A stretch of 64,000 nucleotides of DNA from Streptomyces sp. NBC_00582 (GTDB taxonomy: Bacteria > Actinomycetota > Actinomycetes > Streptomycetales > Streptomycetaceae). Positions 27,214 to 35,358 of the stretch are shown in pieces. Positions within the stretch are counted from its first letter, which is position 1. Each line of letters begins with the position of its first letter. The position numbers and the translations under genes were made by a program. The stretch is taken from NCBI RefSeq assembly GCF_036345155.1, contig NZ_CP107772.1, positions 1,116,001 to 1,180,000 on the forward strand. Direction: 5' to 3'. A model generated the notes under the pieces. That model was not told the DNA's origin. It made no database searches and worked only from the letters and a program-made list of their open reading frames with translations.

Positions 27214-29613
27214 TCAGCTCGCCGGCACCGCGAGCGTGCGGGTCTCCCCGGGTGCGACGGTCACGGCCCGGTCCGGCAGCAGCACGCGCAGCGGCGACTC
27301 CGCCGAGTCGGGCACGCCGATCCGCAGCTCACCGCCGCGGCGTCGCACACTCACGCCCCAGTGACCGCGGTAGCGCAGCGAGAAGCCGTACTCGGAGAGC
27401 GCCGGCAGGGGGACCGGGTCGAACCGGAGGGCGTCCTCGCGGCTCTCCAGTCCGGTCAGACCGCGCTGGACCAGGTCCAGGGTCCCCGCCATCGCGCCGA
27501 GATGGATGCCTTCGCCGGTCGTACCGCCCTGGAGGTCGGCGACGTCGGCCTCCAGGGCCTCCTGGACGTACTGCCACGCCTCGGCCCGCCGGGCTCTGGC
27601 GAGCACCAGTCCGTGGACCAGTCCGCTGAGGGTGGAGCCGTGGCTGGTGCGCCGCAGATAGTGGTCGACCGTCCTGTGCCAGACCTCGTCGTCCACGTCG
27701 TGGCCGAGGCGCCGGAACAGCTCGCGCAGTTCGGCGGGCGGGAACAGATGGCCGAGCATGAGGACGTCGGCCTGCTTGGACGCCCGGTAGCGGTTGACGC
27801 TGTCGCCCTCGGCCTCCAGGATCCGGTCCAGGCGCCGGATGTCGGCGTACCGGGCCCGGTAGGCGTCCCAGTCGAGCTCGGCGAGATCGCCGTACCCCTC
27901 GAACTGGCTGATGACGCCCTGGTGGAAGGGGACCCGCAACCGTCGGGAGATCTCGTCCCACCGCAGGGGTTCCTCGGCGTCCAGCCGGATCCGGTCGCAC
28001 AGTTCGTCGCGGCGCCAGGCGGGCAGGCGCCGCAGGAGGTCCAGGGCGCGGACGAGGACCCAGGCGGCGGTGACGTTCGTATAGGCGTTGTCGTCCAGGC
28101 CCGGGCGGGCGGCGCCGGGGTAGGCGTCGTGGTACTCGTCGGGGCCGACCACGCCCCGGACGCGGTAGCGGCCCGTGCCGGGGTCGAGGGTCGCGAGCCC
28201 GGCCCAGAACCGGGCGATCTGCAGGAGCATCTCCGCGCCCCTGGTGTGCAGGTACTCCGTGTCGCCGGTGGCCTCGCAGTACCGCCAGATGTTGTAGGCG
28301 ATCGCCGAGCCCACGTGGTGCTGGAGCCGGGAGTGGTCGGGCAGCCAGCGTCCCGAGGCGGGGTTCAGGTGCCACTCCTGGCTCTCCTCGCGACCGTCGC
28401 TGCCGCTCTGCCAGGGGTACATCGCCCCGGTCCGGCCGGCCTCGGCGGCCGCCCGGACGGCCCGGGGCAGACGCCGGTACCGGTAGTCCAGCAGGGCGCG
28501 TGAGACCTCGGGGAAGTGCAGGTTGAGGTACGGCAGGACGAACAGCTCGTCCCAGAAGACATGCCCGCGGTACGCCTCGCCGTGCAGTCCCCGCGCCGGG
28601 ACGCCCACGTCCAGGTCCGCGGTGTGCGGGGACAGCGTCTGCAGGAGGTGGAAGAGGTGGAGCCGCAGCACGCGGCCGGCCCGGCCGGGGACGTGGAGCT
28701 CGGCCCGCCGCCACAGTCGCTCCCACGCGGCGGTGTGGGAGTCCAGCAGGTCCGGGAAGTCCGGCGCCGTGACGGCCCGGTCGACCGCCGCGCCGAGCGG
28801 GTCGCCGATCGCGGTGTCGCGCGAGGTGTGCAGGGCCACGGTCTTGTCCACGGTGACCGGCCGGCCGGGGGTGAGCGGCAGGACCAGTCGGTGGACGGCA
28901 CGGCGGCGGGCGGGGCGGAGCACGGAGGTGACCGGGGGGAGGCCGGTGACGGTCGTCCGCGCGGCCGTGGCGATCTGGATGCCGGAGGTGCTGGTGCGGC
29001 AGGTCAGCCAGATCGCGCCGGGCTCCCGGGTGCCGGTGCGTACGCCGGCCACCTGGCGGCGTTCGAGGGCGCGGTAGCGGTGCACGTTGCCGTTGATCAC
29101 GTCGCCGTCGAGACCGGACTCGACCTCGATCTCGCCCGACCGGTCCTCGGCGGTGAAGACGGTCCGCAGCACGGCCAGGTGGGGGTCGCCCATGTGGACC
29201 AGGCGGGTCTGTACGACGGCGACCACGCCCGCCCCGTCCGCCCGGTGGCGGAAGGCGCGGGTGAGCGTGGCGCGGCGCAGGTCCAGGGTGTGCCGGTGGT
29301 CCAGGACGGGGCGTGTGTCCGGGGTGAACCAGGTGCCCCACGGTCCCCCGGCGCTGCGGACGCGGAAGCGCAGGGGGAGCCAGTTCGGGAGGTTGACCAG
29401 GTCCTCGTTCACCACCCGCCGTCCCGCCACCGTCGACTCCAGCCGGTTGTAGCACCCGGCGACATAGGTTCCCGGGCAGTGCACCAGCCCCGCCCGGCAC
29501 TCGGGCACCGCCCCCCGGGTGGCGAAGTAGCCGTTCCCGAGCGTGCACAGCGCTTCCCGCAGCTGCTCGCCGGCGGGGTCGTAGCCCTCCCACTCCCAGG
29601 TCCAGTCCTGCAT
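27214..29613 (-). CDS. Glycoside hydrolase family 65 protein (disaccharide phosphorylase type)
   Basis: 799 residues from the ATG at 29,613 (AGGGGGG just upstream). It has the GH65 layout: an N-terminal beta-sandwich with LGNGYFATRG, a linker, an (alpha/alpha)6 barrel with GHVFWDELFVLPY and GAMYPWQSGSDGREES, and the catalytic acid Glu in VRGVVGPDEYHDAYPG. RYRASKQADVLMLGHLFP and HGSTLSGLVHGLV match phosphate-binding and active-site loops, and a beta C-terminal domain closes the protein. GH65 members are maltose, trehalose, kojibiose or nigerose phosphorylases, or hydrolases. The presence of the HGSTLS phosphate-site motif favours a phosphorylase; the sugar cannot be named. Just upstream of the channel gene in a two-gene operon. 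Confidence 0.88.
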   Translation of the reverse strand: MQDWTWEWEGYDPAGEQLREALCTLGNGYFATRGAVPECRAGLVHCPGTYVAGCYNRLESTVAGRRVVNEDLVNLPNWLPLRFRVRSAGGPWGTWFTPDTRPVLDHRHTLDLRRATLTRAFRHRADGAGVVAVVQTRLVHMGDPHLAVLRTVFTAEDRSGEIEVESGLDGDVINGNVHRYRALERRQVAGVRTGTREPGAIWLTCRTSTSGIQIATAARTTVTGLPPVTSVLRPARRRAVHRLVLPLTPGRPVTVDKTVALHTSRDTAIGDPLGAAVDRAVTAPDFPDLLDSHTAAWERLWRRAELHVPGRAGRVLRLHLFHLLQTLSPHTADLDVGVPARGLHGEAYRGHVFWDELFVLPYLNLHFPEVSRALLDYRYRRLPRAVRAAAEAGRTGAMYPWQSGSDGREESQEWHLNPASGRWLPDHSRLQHHVGSAIAYNIWRYCEATGDTEYLHTRGAEMLLQIARFWAGLATLDPGTGRYRVRGVVGPDEYHDAYPGAARPGLDDNAYTNVTAAWVLVRALDLLRRLPAWRRDELCDRIRLDAEEPLRWDEISRRLRVPFHQGVISQFEGYGDLAELDWDAYRARYADIRRLDRILEAEGDSVNRYRASKQADVLMLGHLFPPAELRELFRRLGHDVDDEVWHRTVDHYLRRTSHGSTLSGLVHGLVLARARRAEAWQYVQEALEADVADLQGGTTGEGIHLGAMAGTLDLVQRGLTGLESREDALRFDPVPLPALSEYGFSLRYRGHWGVSVRRRGGELRIGVPDSAESPLRVLLPDRAVTVAPGETRTLAVPAS

Positions 29614-29689
29614 CCGCCCCCCTTTCAGCAGGCCACCGCCTGCCGCGTCCGGCTGCCGGGAGGTCACCCTGTGCCTACCGTCGCACCGC

Positions 29690-29727
29690 CCGCGGGCCGC
29701 CGCGACACGGACGGGGGCGGCCCGCGG
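29690..29727 (-). terminator. GC-rich stem-loop after the nitroreductase gene
   Basis: Perfect 12-base arms CCGCGGGCCGCC / GGCGGCCCGCGG with a 14-base loop. The hairpin starts 38 bases after the nitroreductase stop and lies 77 bases before the GH65 start. It fits an intrinsic terminator without U-tract that separates the two transcripts. Confidence 0.65.
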
Positions 29728-29764
29728 TGCGCTCGGACGCGGTCGGGTGCGGTCGGTGTGCTCC

Positions 29765-30787
29765 TCAGGCTTCGATGTCGAGCACCTGGGACACGGGACG
29801 TCGTGGCGTGCCCGGGCCCTTGGGGCCGTAGCCCAGGCGGAGCACGACCTGGGTGCAGCCCGCCCCGGTCGACGGGTCGCGCAGGGGCCGGCGCAGGTCC
29901 GTCCATTCGAGGGGCTGGGTGGCGAAGGAGCTGGACAGGCCGTGCAGGGTGGCCAGCAGCAGGACGCGTTGCATGGCCTGGCCGGCGCGGAGCCAGTCCT
30001 CGGGGTGGTCGTGCACCGTGCTGACGAGGGCCAGTTGCGGGGTCTGCTCGAAGTCGGCCGCTTCCCGTCCCGCCGTCGGCCGGGCCCCGGCGAAGTCGCG
30101 CATGGGGGCCCTTCCGCCGAGCATGCGCGGCCCGTAGGCGTAGTGCGGCACCCCCTCGCCCGCGGTGCCCGCGGAGACCGCGTCGCCGCTCGTCCACCGG
30201 GTCAGGTCCTGGTCGCTGCCGGGGTCGGTCCGGTTGCGGGCCTCGGCCTCCTGGAAGAGTTCCAGCACCTCTCGCAGATGCCATGACGTGGGGAACGTCA
30301 GCGTCGCCCCCTCGGCCCGTGCGGCGGCGGCCAGAGCCTCCCGTACGGCGTCGGGGATCTCCCTCTCCTCGAAGGGCCGGCGGCTGGTGTGCCGCCGGTG
30401 GATCGCCGGATGCAGCGCGGCGAGGTCCCGCTCGCCGGTCGTCCCGTCGGCGGACCGCACCGTCGCGAGGAGCGTCCGGTCGGCGGGGTCGGGCAGCAGC
30501 AGGGTCTCGGGGTGCCGGCCCTCGTGGGCGACCGCGGCCCTCAGGTTCAGCAGGGCGGCGCCGCAGCCGAGATGCAGGGCGCGGGTGTCGGGGTCGGCGT
30601 GCGGCAGGGTGCGCTCGAAGTCCGCGCGCAGCTCGAAGGTGTGGCGGTGCCGGAGATAACGGAAGCGCCAGGGCTGGGCGTTGTGCATGGAGGGCGCGGC
30701 GGTCGCGTCCTGGACGAGGGCCGCCACCCGGTCGTCGGAGAGCCCTGGTCGGCTCGGTGCCTGTCGGCTCGGTGCTTGTCGGCTCAT
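29765..30787 (-). CDS. Acg/Rv2032-like nitroreductase-family protein
   Basis: 340 residues from the ATG at 30,787 (GGGAGG 7 bases upstream). It contains two half nitroreductase modules as in the Acg family: AAPSMHNAQPWRFR near the N-terminus (the FMN-contacting APSxxNxQPW motif), RRHTSRRPFEEREIP in the middle, and a C-terminal LLATLHGLSSSFATQPLEWTDLR...VVLRLGYGP. In Mycobacterium tuberculosis, Acg belongs to the DosR dormancy regulon and lacks ordinary nitroreductase activity, being proposed to bind flavin. A repeated SRQAP at the N-terminus comes from a short DNA duplication. It is 121 bases downstream of a same-strand DUF1876 gene and may share its transcript. Confidence 0.85.
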   Translation of the reverse strand: MSRQAPSRQAPSRPGLSDDRVAALVQDATAAPSMHNAQPWRFRYLRHRHTFELRADFERTLPHADPDTRALHLGCGAALLNLRAAVAHEGRHPETLLLPDPADRTLLATVRSADGTTGERDLAALHPAIHRRHTSRRPFEEREIPDAVREALAAAARAEGATLTFPTSWHLREVLELFQEAEARNRTDPGSDQDLTRWTSGDAVSAGTAGEGVPHYAYGPRMLGGRAPMRDFAGARPTAGREAADFEQTPQLALVSTVHDHPEDWLRAGQAMQRVLLLATLHGLSSSFATQPLEWTDLRRPLRDPSTGAGCTQVVLRLGYGPKGPGTPRRPVSQVLDIEA

Positions 30788-30908
30788 TGCGGGCCTCCCT
30801 CGCGGGTCGTCGGCGCGCGGGACGCCGGGGCGGCCACGAGGGCGGCCGCCGGCGCGGGCGGGGTGCGTCGGAGGGGTCGTACGGGATGCGCCTCGGTCCA
30901 CGGGGGCG

Positions 30909-31196
30909 TCACAGCGACCACGCCGTGGTCACGCGCGTGCTCGGCCGGGGCGCGCCCACGCCCTCCAGGTCGCGATCGGCGGCTCGCAGGAGTTGCCGTG
31001 CGAGGTCGTTCATCGCCCGGCCGGCCGCCAGTTCGTCGCCGATCTCCGGGACGTTCGCGTCCGCCGGGTGGCAGTGCGCGGCCCCGTGACCGGTGAGTGC
31101 CGTGGTGCCGGTGTCCAGCACCAGATGGGCCTTCGTCGTTCCCTCCTCGTCCTCGAAGAGGTGGAGTCGGACCGTCCATTCCCTTGTGTGGGGCAT
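30909..31196 (-). CDS. DUF1876-family small protein (dsRBD-like fold)
   Basis: 95 residues from MPHTREWTV; AAGGAGG lies 8 bases before this ATG, whereas an upstream in-frame start has none. VRLHLFEDEEGTTKAHLVLDTGTTALTGHGAAHCHPADANVPEIGDELAAGRAMNDLARQLL is the signature of the DUF1876 family, abundant in actinobacterial hypoxia/dormancy islands. The fold is thought to resemble a double-stranded-RNA-binding domain; function is unknown. It is divergent from the CBS/BON gene, and a DevR/DosR-type palindrome (31,262-31,275) lies between them. Confidence 0.85.
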   Translation of the reverse strand: MPHTREWTVRLHLFEDEEGTTKAHLVLDTGTTALTGHGAAHCHPADANVPEIGDELAAGRAMNDLARQLLRAADRDLEGVGAPRPSTRVTTAWSL

Positions 31197-31261
31197 CGTG
31201 ATCCTCCTTCGTCCCCCTCCCTCCTCCTTCCAGCTTGGGACGCCGAGAGGCACCTGTCACC

Positions 31262-31275
31262 GGGCCGAAGGTCCC
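31262..31275. promoter_or_regulatory. DevR/DosR-box-like palindrome GGGCCGAAGGTCCC
   Basis: Matches GGGNC-N4-GNCCC, the core of the mycobacterial DosR box (GGGAC-N4-GTCCC). It sits 66 bases upstream of the DUF1876 start and 98 bases upstream of the CBS/BON start, so it could control both. The regulator itself is not in this window. Confidence 0.5.
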
Positions 31276-31372
31276 CGTCGGGCCGGGGATCGGGGCCGCC
31301 CGGCCCATGCGGCTCCCGCGGGCCGGGCGGAGAGTGGAAGGAGGAACGCGCACGACACGAGGAGGCGGAACC

Positions 31373-32074
31373 ATGCGGAACCGGATGGTGAGCGACCTCA
31401 TGACCGCAGCGGTCGTCAAGGTGCACCGGGACACGGGGTTCAAGGAGATCGCCAAGCTGCTCGCCGAGCACGACATCACCGCCGTACCGGTCGTCGACGA
31501 CGACGAGCACACCGTGGGCGTGGTCTCCGAGGCGGATCTGCTGCGCAAGGAGGCCGCCCTGCTCGATCCGGCGGGCCTGCTGCCGGTGCTGCGCCCCGGG
31601 GCCGCCGACCGCGCGAAGGCCGGGGCGACGACCGCCGAGGGCCTGATGAACAGCCCGGCGGTGACCGCGCGGCCGCAGTGGACCGCGGTGGAGGCGGCCC
31701 AGGCGATGGAACGCCACCACGTCAAACGCCTTCCGGTGGTCGACGAGGCCGACCGGCCGGTCGGCGTGATCAGCAGGGCCGATCTGCTGCGGGTCTTCCT
31801 GCGGGGCGACAGCGCCATCCGGGAGGAGATCTCCGGGGACGTGCTCCTGCGCACCCTCGGCATCACGCCCGGCGCGATCACGGTACGGGTCGTCGACGGA
31901 CGGGTGACGCTGAAGGGCGGCGTCGAGCGCAAGTCGCTCGTCCCGGTCGTCGTACGTCTGTGTCAGGGCGTGGACGGGGTGGTCGACGTCTCCGCCGACC
32001 TGAGTCACCGGGTGGACGACACCGACACGGTGCCGGACCCGGGTACGCCCCGCAGTGCGGGGCTGGCCCTGTGA
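31373..32074 (+). CDS. CBS-pair and BON domain protein
   Basis: 233 residues; GGAGG is 7 bases before the ATG. Two CBS motifs follow one another, VSDLMTAAVVKVHRDTGFKEIAKLLAEHDITAVPVVDDD..VGVVSEADLL (about 5-60) and LMNSPAVTARPQWTAVEAAQAMERHHVKRLPVVDEADRPVGVISRADLL (about 87-142). A BON domain follows (about 150-212, ITVRVVDGRVTLKGGV...VDGVVDVSADL). CBS pairs bind adenine nucleotides; BON domains bind lipids or membranes. This combination is typical of actinobacterial DosR/OsdR-type regulons. Divergent from the DUF1876 gene with a shared regulatory region. Confidence 0.9.
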   Translation: MRNRMVSDLMTAAVVKVHRDTGFKEIAKLLAEHDITAVPVVDDDEHTVGVVSEADLLRKEAALLDPAGLLPVLRPGAADRAKAGATTAEGLMNSPAVTARPQWTAVEAAQAMERHHVKRLPVVDEADRPVGVISRADLLRVFLRGDSAIREEISGDVLLRTLGITPGAITVRVVDGRVTLKGGVERKSLVPVVVRLCQGVDGVVDVSADLSHRVDDTDTVPDPGTPRSAGLAL

Positions 32075-32139
32075 GCCGGAGTACGAGGAGGGGGGCCTCC
32101 GACACCGCGTGACGGGTCGCACCCGCACCGACCGGTTCA

Positions 32140-32153
32140 GGGGCGGCCGGCCC
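32140..32153. promoter_or_regulatory. Weak DevR/DosR-box-like palindrome before the phosphofructokinase gene
   Basis: GGGGCGGCCGGCCC fits GGGNC-N4-GNCCC, 114 bases upstream of the phosphofructokinase ATG. In DNA this GC-rich it may be chance, and its value depends on the better copies elsewhere in the window. Confidence 0.3.
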
Positions 32154-32267
32154 CTCTCCCCAGCGGGTCGCCGACGGGGCCGTGCGCGCCCATGATGGAG
32201 GAGTCACAGGGGTCTCGGCTGATCCACCGTCCTGACGTCACCGCGCGCGGCGAAGGGAGGAAGCCCC

Positions 32268-33293
32268 ATGAGGGTCGGAGTGCTGACGGGGGGCGGGGAC
32301 TGTCCCGGTCTCAACGCCGTGATCCGCAGCGTCGTCCGCAAGGGCGTGCAGGAGTACGGCTTCGACTTCGTCGGCCTGCGCGACGGCTGGCTCGGCGCGC
32401 TCCAGGGGAAGGTCGTACCCCTGGACATCGCCGCGGTACGGGGGATCCTCCCGCGCGGCGGAACCATCCTGGGTTCCTCCCGCACCAACCCCTTCAAGCA
32501 CGACGACGGGGTACGGCGCGTGCGGGACACCCTGGCCGCGCACCGGATCGACGCGCTCGTCGTGATCGGCGGCGAGGACACCCTGGGTGCCGCCGCCGCA
32601 CTCGGCCGTGCGGGGGTCCGGCTGGTCGGCGTACCGAAGACGATCGACAACGACGTGTCCGGCACCGACTACACCTTCGGCTTCGACACGGCCGTAGGTA
32701 TCGCGACCGAGGCCATCGACCGCCTCCACACCACCGCCGAGTCGCACATGCGCACCCTGGTGGTGGAGGTGATGGGGCGGCACTCCGGGTGGATCGCCCT
32801 GCACGCCGGGGTCGCGGGCGGCGCCAACGTGATCCTGATCCCGGAGCGGCCGTTCGACATCGACCAGGTGTGCGCCTGGGTGAACAGCCGATTCAAGATC
32901 AATTACGCCCCGATCGTGGTCGTCGCCGAAGGAGCCGTGCCCCGGCAGGGGCAGGCCATCCTCAAGGACCGGTCGGTGGACGAGTACGGCCATGTGCGGC
33001 TGTCGGGCGTGGGCGAGTGGCTGTCGCGGGAGATCTCGCGGCGCACGGGCACGGATGCCCGCACCACGGTCCTCGGCCATGTCCAGCGCGGCGGCACACC
33101 CAGCGCCTTCGACCGGTGGCTGGCCACCCGCTTCGGGCTGCACGCCGTGGACGCGGTCCAGGAGGGGGACTTCGGCACGATGACGGCGCTGCGCGGAACC
33201 CGGATCGTCCGCACGCCGCTGCCGGAGGCCGGGGCGAGGAACAAGACGGTCGATCTCTCACTCTACGACGAGTTCGAGGTGTTCTTCGGCTGA
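32268..33293 (+). CDS. pfkA: 6-phosphofructokinase
   Basis: 341 residues, start supported by GAAGGGAGG just before the ATG. It phosphorylates fructose 6-phosphate in glycolysis. Visible motifs: VLTGGGDCPGLNAVIR (phosphate loop), VIGGEDTLGAA, VGVPKTIDNDVSGTDYTFGFDTA (catalytic TIDND), VEVMGRHSGWIAL and LGHVQRGGTPSAFDR. At the two positions that separate ATP- from pyrophosphate-dependent enzymes (104 and 124 in E. coli numbering) it has Asp (GGED) and Lys (PKTIDND), the PPi-type residues. Characterised actinobacterial enzymes of this clade can nevertheless be ATP-dependent, so the donor should not be assumed. Its last 36 bases overlap the 3' end of the convergent universal stress gene. Confidence 0.92.
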   Translation: MRVGVLTGGGDCPGLNAVIRSVVRKGVQEYGFDFVGLRDGWLGALQGKVVPLDIAAVRGILPRGGTILGSSRTNPFKHDDGVRRVRDTLAAHRIDALVVIGGEDTLGAAAALGRAGVRLVGVPKTIDNDVSGTDYTFGFDTAVGIATEAIDRLHTTAESHMRTLVVEVMGRHSGWIALHAGVAGGANVILIPERPFDIDQVCAWVNSRFKINYAPIVVVAEGAVPRQGQAILKDRSVDEYGHVRLSGVGEWLSREISRRTGTDARTTVLGHVQRGGTPSAFDRWLATRFGLHAVDAVQEGDFGTMTALRGTRIVRTPLPEAGARNKTVDLSLYDEFEVFFG

Positions 33294-34154
33294 CGGTACG
33301 ACCGCCACCGGGCACGGGGTGTGGTGCAGGACGGCGTGCGCGACCGGCCCCAGCCGGCCCTCCCCCGTCTGCGGGGCGGAGCGTCGGCCGACGACCAGCA
33401 GAGCCGCGCCGCGGGCCGCGTTCAGCAGCGCCGAGGCGGGATGCAGCAGCACGACATCGGGGCGGACGGCCACCTCGGGATGCTTCTCCCGCCAGCCTCG
33501 CAGGGCGTCGGACAGCCGCAGGTTCTCCTGGTCCTCCCAGGTGGCACGGTCCTCCTCGGTCACGAACAGGGTCCGGGCGGAGACGGCCTCGGCGGGAAAC
33601 GCCCATGCCCGCACGACCCGCAGCGGCGCCCCTCGGGAACCGGCGGCGGCGAAGGCGAAGTCCGCCACCTCGCCGACCGGGCGGTGCGCGTCGAAACCCG
33701 CCACGACCGCCGGCGTCCCGTTCCCGGAGCCGCCGAAGGGCCGTGCGGGCACCATGACGACGGGGCAGGCGGCCGCAGCCGCCACACGCAGAGCGACCGA
33801 GCCGACCGCGAGCCCGTCGAAACCCCCCGAGCCGCGTGCGCCGACGACCAGGAGCCGGGCGTCGCGCGCGGCGGTGAGCAGGGCGGAGCCGGGTGGGCCG
33901 ACGGACTGACGACCGCTCACCCGGAGGTCGGGGTGGCGGGCGCGGAGGTCGGCGATCACCCGATGGAGCACGCTCTCCCCCACCTGGTGCAGCCACTGCT
34001 CGGCCGCGGCCGGGACGGTGTCACCCGGAAGCGGCGGGGAGGCGTGCAGGACGCGCAACGCGGCACCGCGCAGCGCCGCCTCGCGCGCGGCCCAGTCGGC
34101 TGCCACGAGGCTGTGTTCGGATCCGTCGACGGCGGCCAGCACGGGGTGACTCAT
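33258..34154 (-). CDS. Universal stress protein, tandem UspA domains
   Basis: 298 residues from MSHPVLAAVDGS (GGAGG 6 bases upstream; the frame is open further up without a site). There are two UspA domains, about 3-142 and 155-290. The first ends with the ATP-binding pattern LLVVGARGSGGFDGLAVGSVALRVAAAAACPVVMVP (G-2x-G-9x-G-S/T) and the second with LLVVGRRSAPQTGEGRLGPVAHAVLHHTPCPVAVVP. Tandem USPs bind ATP and are strongly induced in hypoxia or stationary phase in actinobacteria; several belong to DosR/OsdR-type regulons. The gene is convergent with pfkA and overlaps it by 36 bases, so the mRNAs are complementary at their ends. Confidence 0.92.
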   Translation of the reverse strand: MSHPVLAAVDGSEHSLVAADWAAREAALRGAALRVLHASPPLPGDTVPAAAEQWLHQVGESVLHRVIADLRARHPDLRVSGRQSVGPPGSALLTAARDARLLVVGARGSGGFDGLAVGSVALRVAAAAACPVVMVPARPFGGSGNGTPAVVAGFDAHRPVGEVADFAFAAAGSRGAPLRVVRAWAFPAEAVSARTLFVTEEDRATWEDQENLRLSDALRGWREKHPEVAVRPDVVLLHPASALLNAARGAALLVVGRRSAPQTGEGRLGPVAHAVLHHTPCPVAVVPSAEEHLELVVE

Positions 34155-34259
34155 CACGACCTCCTCCGCCGCGCCCCTCGCCCACTCTTCCACGTGCTGG
34201 TGCGCGGTGAGGCCTCGAGGGAGTTGGCCGGCCGTCGGCTCGGCGGCGGCAGGTCGGGG

Positions 34260-35231
34260 TCAGGTCGTAGCGCTCGTCAGCCGTCGGACCGGTTCGCCGG
34301 AAAGGAAGGCGGCGATGTCCTCCACGGCGTGGGCGTAGAAGGTGCGGTAGTTCTGCTCGGTGACGTAACCGAGGTGCGGTGTGGCCAGGACGTTCGGCAG
34401 GGAGCGCAGGGGGTCGTCCGCGGGCAGCGGCTCGGTGTCGAAGACGTCGAGGCCCGCCCCGGCGATCCAGCCCTCCCGGAGGGCGCGCAGGAGCGCGGGG
34501 CGGTCGACGAGGGCGGCGCGGGAGGTGTTGACCAGGAAGGCGTGCGGGCGCATGGCACGCAGCTCGGGCTCGCCGAGCAGGCCGCGGGTGCGCTCGGACA
34601 GGACGAGGTGGAGGGAGACGAAGTCGCTCCGGCTCAACAACTCCTCCTTGTTCGCGGCGAGTCGGGCGCCGGCGTCGGCCGCCCGCTCGGGGGTGAGGTG
34701 CTCGCTCCAGGCGAGGACGTCCATGCCGAAGGCGGTGGCGACGCGGGCGACCCGGGTGCCGATCCTGCCGAGTCCGAGCAGGCCCAGGGTCCGGCCGCGC
34801 AGGTCCTGGCCGACGGTGGACTGCCAGGGGCCGCCCTCGCGCAGGGCCCGGTTCTCGGTGGTGAGGTGCCGGGCGAGGCCCAGGAGGAGGGCCCAGGTCA
34901 GTTCGACGGGAGGCGTGGGGCTGCTCGCCGTACCGCAGACCGTGACGCCGCGGGCCGCCGCCGCGTCGAGGTCGATGGAGGCGTTGCGCATACCGGTGGT
35001 CACCAGCAGGCGCAGCCGGGGCAGGCGGTCCAGGAGGCCGGCGTCGAAGGGGGTGCGCTCGCGCATGGCGACGACGATCTCGCAGTCGGCCAGTTCGGCG
35101 GCGAGCCGGTCCCGGTCGGTGAGGTGTTCACGGACCGCGCGTACGTCGACTGTGCCGTCGAGGACGCTCCAGTCCGCCAGGGTCAGGGCGGCGCCCTGGT
35201 AGTCGTCGAGCACCGCGCAGTGGAGGGTCAT
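34260..35231 (-). CDS. D-2-hydroxyacid dehydrogenase family protein
   Basis: 323 residues. The NAD-binding Rossmann motif is GRTLGLLGLGRIGTRVARVATAFGMDVLAWS (about 148-178). Catalytic residues appear in order: Arg in VNTSRAALVD, Glu in DVFDTEPLP, and His in ATPHLGYVTEQN. The substrate segment VTTGMRNASIDLDAAAARGVTVCGT is typical of the family. It would oxidise or reduce a 2-hydroxy/2-oxo acid with NAD(H); the substrate is unknown. It is 105 bases downstream of no obvious partner and 127 bases from the MocR gene on the same strand. Confidence 0.9.
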   Translation of the reverse strand: MTLHCAVLDDYQGAALTLADWSVLDGTVDVRAVREHLTDRDRLAAELADCEIVVAMRERTPFDAGLLDRLPRLRLLVTTGMRNASIDLDAAAARGVTVCGTASSPTPPVELTWALLLGLARHLTTENRALREGGPWQSTVGQDLRGRTLGLLGLGRIGTRVARVATAFGMDVLAWSEHLTPERAADAGARLAANKEELLSRSDFVSLHLVLSERTRGLLGEPELRAMRPHAFLVNTSRAALVDRPALLRALREGWIAGAGLDVFDTEPLPADDPLRSLPNVLATPHLGYVTEQNYRTFYAHAVEDIAAFLSGEPVRRLTSATT

Positions 35232-35358
35232 GCGGACATTCTGCCGTTCGGCGCACGCCGGAAGCCTCGCGGTCGTGCCCGGCGGCCCCCTTCACCGGCC
35301 GTGGGTGAGCCGTGCCCGGCGCGGTGCCGGGCCGACGGCTCCGGCGCGGGTCGCGGTC

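Noticed and set aside
30788..30908. DosR-type box before the nitroreductase gene
   Set aside because: Several GGGTC/GGGAC half-sites exist but none pairs with a correctly spaced GNCCC half-site.
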